A stretch of DNA of 57,499 nt from Staphylococcus simiae (GTDB lineage: Bacteria; Bacillota; Bacilli; Staphylococcales; Staphylococcaceae). The stretch spans positions 1 through 57,499 of the forward strand of contig NZ_PPQR01000011.1 in assembly GCF_002902085.1 (NCBI RefSeq), read 5' to 3'. The notes below the pieces were generated by a model. The model was not told the origin of the DNA. It did not search any database and saw nothing but the letters and a program-made list of their open reading frames with translations. A program made the position numbers and the translations under genes. Below are positions 52,466 through 57,499 of this stretch, piece after piece (within the stretch, counting starts at the first letter, position 1; every line of letters starts with the position of its first letter).

Positions 52466-53677
52466 TTAGACAAAAGCTGAATCACCAGTTAAAGCACGAC
52501 CAATGACGAGGGCATTAATTTCATGTGTTCCTTCATAAGTGTAGATAGCTTCAGCATCAGAGAAGAAGCGGGCAATATCATAATCATCAGCTAAAATACC
52601 ATTACCACCTGTAACACCACGCCCCATAGCTACAGTTTCACGTAGTCGTAAGGCATTCATCATTTTAGCTGTAGATGTTGCAACTTCATCATATTCACCA
52701 TGTGCCTGCATGTTAGCAAGTTGTGCACACGTAGCCATTGCTTGAGCTAAATTACCTTCCATCAATGCTAGCTTTTCTTGTACAAGTTGATATTGGCTAA
52801 TTGGTTTACCAAATTGTTTACGTTGCTTAACATAATCTAGCGTAGCTCGTAATGCACCAGCCATACCTCCAGTTGCCATATATGCAACACCGGCACGCGT
52901 AGAATATAAAATCTTAGCAATATCTTTAAAACTAGTAATATTTTGCAGCCGTTCTGATTCATCAACTTTGACATTAGTTAATTTAATTAAAGCATTTGGA
53001 ACAATACGAAGCGCAATTTTATTATCTATCACTTCAATATCGACACCTTCTTGTTCTGGTCTGATGATAAAACAATGTGGTTTGCCAGTATCTTTATTTA
53101 CTGCAAATACTGGTATCACATCAGAAACATGTGCACCACCAATCCATTTTTTCTCTCCATTGATAACCCATGTGTCACCATCACGTTGTGCGACTGTTTC
53201 AAGACCACCTGCAACATCTGAACCATGTTCTGGCTCAGTTAATGCAAAACAAGTACGCAAGTCATGAGATTGTAATTTAGGTACATATTTGGCAACTTGT
53301 TCTTTACTACCACCAAATAGGAATGTATTATGTCCTAAGCCTTGATGAACACCAAGAAGGGTAGCTAAAGAAATATCGAATCTTGCTAAGACATAAGACA
53401 TAAAGAATTGGAATAACTGACTAGGTGTTTTGGCACCTTCTCGATCTTTATATAGCAGGGGATTATTAAAGTAATTTAGTTTGCCTAAATCTTTAAAATA
53501 ATCTTCTGGAACTGTTGCATCTATCCAATGTTGGTTAAGGTCTTTACGATACTTACTCTCTAATAGTTCATCAACTTGACGCAAGAATTCTATTTCACCA
53601 TCTGTTAAACCTTTAGCAATGCTTAAGACGTCTTCAGGAAATAATTGCTGTAGCACAGTTTCTTTTTCAGTAGTCAT
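52466..53677 (-). CDS. fadE: Acyl-CoA dehydrogenase
   Basis: A 403-residue flavoenzyme. FAD-binding motifs are CFALTEPEHGSDVAGG (about 139-154) and WVINGEKKWIGGA (about 168-180). The C-terminal YTYEGTHEINALVIGRALTG has the catalytic Glu, as in glutaryl-CoA-type members. It introduces the first double bond of beta-oxidation. ATG 53677 follows AGGAGGA. A perfect CRE site lies about 75 bp upstream, so fadE has its own promoter besides reading from fadXD. Confidence 0.9.
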   Translation of the reverse strand: MTTEKETVLQQLFPEDVLSIAKGLTDGEIEFLRQVDELLESKYRKDLNQHWIDATVPEDYFKDLGKLNYFNNPLLYKDREGAKTPSQLFQFFMSYVLARFDISLATLLGVHQGLGHNTFLFGGSKEQVAKYVPKLQSHDLRTCFALTEPEHGSDVAGGLETVAQRDGDTWVINGEKKWIGGAHVSDVIPVFAVNKDTGKPHCFIIRPEQEGVDIEVIDNKIALRIVPNALIKLTNVKVDESERLQNITSFKDIAKILYSTRAGVAYMATGGMAGALRATLDYVKQRKQFGKPISQYQLVQEKLALMEGNLAQAMATCAQLANMQAHGEYDEVATSTAKMMNALRLRETVAMGRGVTGGNGILADDYDIARFFSDAEAIYTYEGTHEINALVIGRALTGDSAFV

Positions 53678-53749
53678 AATAAATTCCTCCTAACAACTTG
53701 TAATTATAATTAATATAAAGTTTGCATAAGAACAATTAATTGTATCTTA

Positions 53750-53763
53750 TGTAAGCGTTTACA
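53750..53763 (-). promoter_or_regulatory. CRE site upstream of fadE
   Basis: TGTAAGCGTTTACA matches TGWNANCGNTNWCA at all fixed positions; upstream of a TTGTTC...TAATTA/TATAAT promoter on the minus strand. CcpA repression by glucose is expected. Confidence 0.7.
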
Positions 53764-53780
53764 TAAAGTGACAAAAATTT

Positions 53781-55298
53781 TTAGCTCGGGTGTAAATCTT
53801 GTTGCTGTGCGCGTTCATTCATCATTTTACTAATTGCAATTTTGTCTGGTTTTTGTGTTGTGTTTAAAGGCATATGGGTAACAGGGAGATACATTTTTGG
53901 CACTTTATAACCTGCTAATTTATCCCGCATATGCTGATTCAATTTTGTGATAAAATCTGAATCTTCTTGTCGTAAAATGATAGCAGCAGCTATAGATTCA
54001 CCATATTTTGGGTCCTCATAACCAACCACAACACAACGGTCGATAAGTGGATGTTCAGCTAAGACATTTTCAACTTCAGAAGGTAAGACGTTTTCACCAC
54101 CAGTAATAATTAATTCTTTCTTACGATCGATAATAAAGATATCGCCATCTTCATCTTTTTTAGCTAAATCACCAGTCAGAAAATAATTATTTTTAAACGC
54201 TTTCGCTGTTTCTTCTGGCTTATGCCAATATCCAGGTGTAACATTTTTGGCTTTAATTGCTAACTCCCCAATTTCTCCGTTTGGAACTTCTTCGCCGCTG
54301 TCATCGAGTATGCGAGCATCTACAAACATAACGGCTTTACCAATACTCATAGGTTTCCGACGTGCATTGTCAGGGGTATTAACTAAGACGAGTGGCGCTT
54401 CGGTTAAGCCGTATCCATTGATAATATTAATACCATATTGTTTAAATGCTTGTTGTATACTTGGCAAAGGTTGAGAACCACCTTGAATGATATAATCCAT
54501 CTGTTTAAAATTGTCAGGATTAAAATTACTTGCGCGCAAGGTACTATAATACATTGTCGGAATCATAATTATAAAGGTAGGTTTATATTGTGCAATCATA
54601 TCATTAAGCTCTTCGCCATTAAAATAGCGTTGTAGTATCAATGTTCCACCAGTCATAAGAACGGGCAATACTGTATCATTGAAGCCTAAGACATGAAACA
54701 TAGGTGTTGAAATAATAGTGACATAATTGGAATTGAATTTGTACGTTAATTCTAAATTTGCACCATTATGGACAAAAGATTCATAAGAGAACATGACACC
54801 TTTAGGGGAACCAGTAGTTCCACTCGTATAGATAAGTGCAGCTAAGTCACTTGGATCCACAGGTGTTGCTTGAAATACTTCATGGTGGTTAGGATCTACA
54901 ATGTCGTTATATTGTTGCGAATCAATGTCCATATGAAGTAAATGCTGGTCAACATTGTTTAATGAACTTAAATGTTTTGCGGCGTAAAAAAGTATTTTAA
55001 GTTCTGAATCATCAACGATGGCAGCAACTTCCTTAGGGTTTAAACGCCAATTAATAGGTAAGAATACAGCGCCCATTTTAAAACAAGCAAATAATAAATC
55101 TAAAATTGCAACATCATTTGGAGCAAAGATACCAACGACATCACCTTTGCCAATACCTTGAGAGGTTAAATAATGAGCCATGTTATCTGCTCGAGCATTC
55201 AATTGTTGGTAAGTCCATTCTGTGTGTTTAGTATGGTCAATGACTGCAGGTTTAGCATCATCGAAATCTGAACGTGTTTTAATCCAATCAAAATTCAT
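53781..55298 (-). CDS. fadD: Long-chain acyl-CoA synthetase
   Basis: A 505-residue AMP-forming ligase. The P-loop is ALIYTSGTTGSPKGVMFS (about 150-167), followed by GYGLTEAP (about 290) and FLTGDLAKKDEDGDIFIIDRKKELI (about 376-400) with the hinge, and the catalytic Lys in TQKPDKIAISKMM near the C terminus. It activates fatty acids. Start ATG 55298 follows GGGGG; the longer frame to 55361 overlaps fadX and is rejected. It lies 27 bp after fadX. Confidence 0.9.
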   Translation of the reverse strand: MNFDWIKTRSDFDDAKPAVIDHTKHTEWTYQQLNARADNMAHYLTSQGIGKGDVVGIFAPNDVAILDLLFACFKMGAVFLPINWRLNPKEVAAIVDDSELKILFYAAKHLSSLNNVDQHLLHMDIDSQQYNDIVDPNHHEVFQATPVDPSDLAALIYTSGTTGSPKGVMFSYESFVHNGANLELTYKFNSNYVTIISTPMFHVLGFNDTVLPVLMTGGTLILQRYFNGEELNDMIAQYKPTFIIMIPTMYYSTLRASNFNPDNFKQMDYIIQGGSQPLPSIQQAFKQYGINIINGYGLTEAPLVLVNTPDNARRKPMSIGKAVMFVDARILDDSGEEVPNGEIGELAIKAKNVTPGYWHKPEETAKAFKNNYFLTGDLAKKDEDGDIFIIDRKKELIITGGENVLPSEVENVLAEHPLIDRCVVVGYEDPKYGESIAAAIILRQEDSDFITKLNQHMRDKLAGYKVPKMYLPVTHMPLNTTQKPDKIAISKMMNERAQQQDLHPS

Positions 55299-55324
55299 AA
55301 GTATAACCCCCTTTAATGTTATTT

Positions 55325-56887
55325 TCATACTTGTTGAATTGATTGTTGTAATTGTCCCCAATGTTCTTGATAAATAGTTGGATCAATCAGTGTTACATTA
55401 TCGGCAATGAGTGGTTTAAATGCCATTTGTTGTAAAATATCTTGTTCGATATCTAGACCAGGTGCTATTTCGATAAGCATTAAACCGTCATCAGTGAGTT
55501 GAAAGACAGCTCTATCAGTAACAAAGTATACTTCTTGATGTAACTGTTTTGCATAGTTTGCATTGAAATCAATATGAGTTACTTGTTCAATGAATTTCTT
55601 ATGATGACCTTCTTTAGATACAACAAGTTGGTGGTTTTGACAGTCAACTTGACTACCGGCAACCAATGTTCCTGAAAAGATAATTTTATCGACAGACTGA
55701 CTGATATCGATAAATCCACCGCAACCATTGATACGATTATTAAAATATGAAACATTCACATTTCCGTGTTGATCAACTTCAGCAAAACTAAGATAGGCAA
55801 CAGAAACGCCGTGATTGTATATGAAATCCCAAGCCTGATCTTGGCTCATACGTACATCGGCATTGTAATTCATACCAAATCGTTGACCGCTACCAATAAA
55901 TCCACCGAAAATACCGATATCCAAAATAGGTTGGATTTGATGTGCAACGTGCTCTTCATAAAGTAAATTAGTCAATTCATTATTAATACCATAGCCAATA
56001 CTTACTGTGTCACCAGTTGATAAAAATTGTGCTGCTCTTCGTAATATTGTTTTACGGCTATTGAAAGGTAGTGGAGATTCAGGAATTCGATCTACACGTT
56101 CTTGACCAGACAATGCTGGTAAATAGTGAGTTTGAACAACTTGTCTATGATATTGATCTTGTGTCGTAATATAGATATAGTCTACTAATGAACCGGGTAT
56201 GGCAACATCTTTAGCATTTTGTTGATGCTCATCAACTCTAGCTTTGACTTGGACGATAACGGTACCGTTATTAGCTTTAGTGTTTAGTGCCACATCGTAA
56301 CTTTCACTTATATAGGCTTCTTGTGTTAAATAAATATTTCCACGGTTATCTGCATATGTTCCCCTTAATATAGCAACATCTATATTAGGAAATTGATAAT
56401 GTAAATATGCTTCATCATTGATGGTTATGAGTGATACTAAATCATCAACAGTGCGATTGTTTACTTTACCACCACTATACCTAGGATCAACATGAGTGTT
56501 GAGTCCTATTTTAGATATGACACCTGGAAAAAGGTTATTATTTTGACGGTAATGTGTCGCAATAATACCTTGTGGTAAAAAATATGCTTTTATATCATTG
56601 CTTTTAATAGCTTGAGCTGTCTTAGGTGAACCAGTTAAAATACTCATAATAACGGTATTTACCATACCCCTGGAAACAAAATCATCTAAATCAGGTGCTA
56701 AACCACGGCTATTAATATCATTAGCCATAACAAATGTTAAATCATTAGGTGTTTGCTGTTCATCATGTTGAGATAAAATGGCAAGTAATATTTCTGCTGG
56801 CAAATTTGCAACTTCTAAAGCTGCTAAACCAATGACATCACCATCTTTGATGACTGTTTTCAAATCTTGCCATGAAATTTGTTTCAC
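55325..56887 (-). CDS. fadX: Acyl-/acetate CoA-transferase
   Basis: A family I CoA-transferase of 520 residues with both halves fused. The N-terminal alpha part has DGDVIGLAAL and the PGVISKIGLNTHVDPRYSGGKVN stretch (about 116-138); the beta part has YGINNELTNLLYEEH and the C-terminal VYFVTDRAVFQLTDDGLMLIEIAPGLDIEQDIL. It probably moves CoA between short-chain acyl groups. GTG 56887 follows GGGAGGTG and gives MKQISWQDL, as in S. aureus FadX. It is the first gene of the cluster. Confidence 0.9.
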   Translation of the reverse strand: MKQISWQDLKTVIKDGDVIGLAALEVANLPAEILLAILSQHDEQQTPNDLTFVMANDINSRGLAPDLDDFVSRGMVNTVIMSILTGSPKTAQAIKSNDIKAYFLPQGIIATHYRQNNNLFPGVISKIGLNTHVDPRYSGGKVNNRTVDDLVSLITINDEAYLHYQFPNIDVAILRGTYADNRGNIYLTQEAYISESYDVALNTKANNGTVIVQVKARVDEHQQNAKDVAIPGSLVDYIYITTQDQYHRQVVQTHYLPALSGQERVDRIPESPLPFNSRKTILRRAAQFLSTGDTVSIGYGINNELTNLLYEEHVAHQIQPILDIGIFGGFIGSGQRFGMNYNADVRMSQDQAWDFIYNHGVSVAYLSFAEVDQHGNVNVSYFNNRINGCGGFIDISQSVDKIIFSGTLVAGSQVDCQNHQLVVSKEGHHKKFIEQVTHIDFNANYAKQLHQEVYFVTDRAVFQLTDDGLMLIEIAPGLDIEQDILQQMAFKPLIADNVTLIDPTIYQEHWGQLQQSIQQV

Positions 56888-56936
56888 TTCATCACCTCCC
56901 AAAATATGTTAACATCGATAGTGTTTTTACACTTTG

Positions 56937-56950
56937 TGTAAACCATTACA
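56937..56950 (-). promoter_or_regulatory. CRE-like site upstream of fadX
   Basis: TGTAAACCATTACA differs from the CRE consensus at one fixed position (CC for CG). It lies about 50 bp before the fadX start. Confidence 0.4.
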
Positions 56951-57341
56951 AAAAATATAACATAACAGTACAAAAAAGCAATTAAAAATATCTTTTTATT
57001 CTGACAAATGACACAAATTTAACATAATCAATTTTTAAAAATACTTCGGATATAAAGTTTTTATGTAAGTATATATAAATCGGATGAGGCGGCATAGTGT
57101 TGATGGAGTGAGATTAGTTTTGAAATAAGTTGTGATAATGTGTTAACTGTAAACATAAAAATAGCATGAGTAGAAAGCAACTTTAACATCATGACTATAT
57201 AGGTTCTCACCATTATGTTTGATTAAGAAAGGAACTGCTACTATATTAATTGTTATAATTCAGTGAGTTATTACTTAAGATATAGTATGAAATTGATGAA
57301 GATTCTTATCGTAGTTCCAATCATAATATATTTTGACAAAG
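56951..57341. other. Non-coding stretch upstream of fadX
   Basis: About 390 A/T-rich bases; no gene, tRNA or repeat beyond the left shoulder of the 47-bp repeat (from about 57305) is visible. Confidence 0.4.
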
Positions 57342-57388
57342 AACAGCAGTAAGAAGGATATTAAAGTAAACATCCTCTTACTGCTGTT
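57342..57388. repeat. 47-bp repeat/terminator hairpin, fadX side
   Basis: Identical to 48505-48551. It forms a strong hairpin with a T run on the plus strand (TGCTGTTTTTAAT). The last 110 bases of the window contain nothing else recognisable. Confidence 0.8.
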
Positions 57389-57499
57389 TTTAATTTATTT
57401 TGGTTCTCTATTTCCTACGATTAGTCAAGTGCTTATAAATAAAATAAGCATTACTAAATTAAACCGTTCAATTTAATTTTTTTGAATAAGGTGTTAAAC

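Overview
The window is chromosomal DNA of a low-GC Gram-positive coccus, almost certainly a Staphylococcus. The evidence is a run of genes and gene order I know from the S. aureus group: ausB, argDCJB, brnQ, ipdC, ptsG, a gis-type glutathione importer with ggt, azoreductase, pflBA and fadXDEBA. Proteins such as PflB look very close to S. aureus, but the order differs. The ald-tdcB-permease operon sits beside pflBA, gisA is inverted, and the mur, maltose and hexose-phosphate genes I would expect from S. aureus are absent. A close relative such as S. simiae fits better than S. aureus itself. That species call is inference from memory, not a database result.

Layout. 1-6600: STAR-like repeats, the phosphopantetheinyl transferase ausB, a YagU-type membrane protein, an IS3-type transposase scrap and the arginine/ornithine cluster argD-argC-argJ-argB (minus strand) with a repeat array between argD and argC. 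6700-10200: a lactococcin-972-type bacteriocin locus whose bacteriocin gene is broken while its membrane protein, YxeA-like protein and ABC ATPase are intact. 10300-17200: brnQ, an isochorismatase-like hydrolase, ipdC and ptsG, the last preceded by a GlcT-type antiterminator/terminator leader. 17200-20700: a scrambled accessory stretch with a 29-residue hydrophobic peptide gene, a manA fragment, a duplicated and decayed merR 5' end, an intact merR-oxidoreductase pair and a short-chain dehydrogenase.

20700-28700: glutathione/peptide importer (ATPase divergent from two permeases, lipoprotein and gamma-glutamyltransferase). 28700-29310: intergenic repeat and a complete Fst/par-type type I toxin-antitoxin locus. 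29400-37800: flavin monooxygenase, XRE-cupin regulator divergent from a CynX-type transporter, a small lipoprotein, azoreductase and three cell-wall enzymes (M15 and M23 peptidases and a PBP4-like carboxypeptidase), then an ICMT-type membrane protein. 38000-45300: fermentation and amino-acid genes (ald-tdcB-permease and, divergently, pflBA) with Rex-like operators on both sides. 45500-48350: TetR and its divergent YhgE/Pip-like membrane protein, then two truncated genes joined head to head. 48500-57400: the fatty-acid degradation cluster fadX-fadD-fadE-fadB-fadA, bracketed by a 47-bp direct repeat that forms a hairpin.

Regulation is unusually readable. There are three Rex-like palindromes (YagU gene, ald, pflB), two near-perfect CodY boxes, cre sites at ipdC, pflB and fadE plus a weaker one at fadX, two MerR-type 19-bp-spacer promoters, paired TetR operators and the ptsG antiterminator. 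Together they describe a locus tuned to carbon source, redox state and amino-acid supply. No tRNA, rRNA, CRISPR array or intact insertion sequence was seen.
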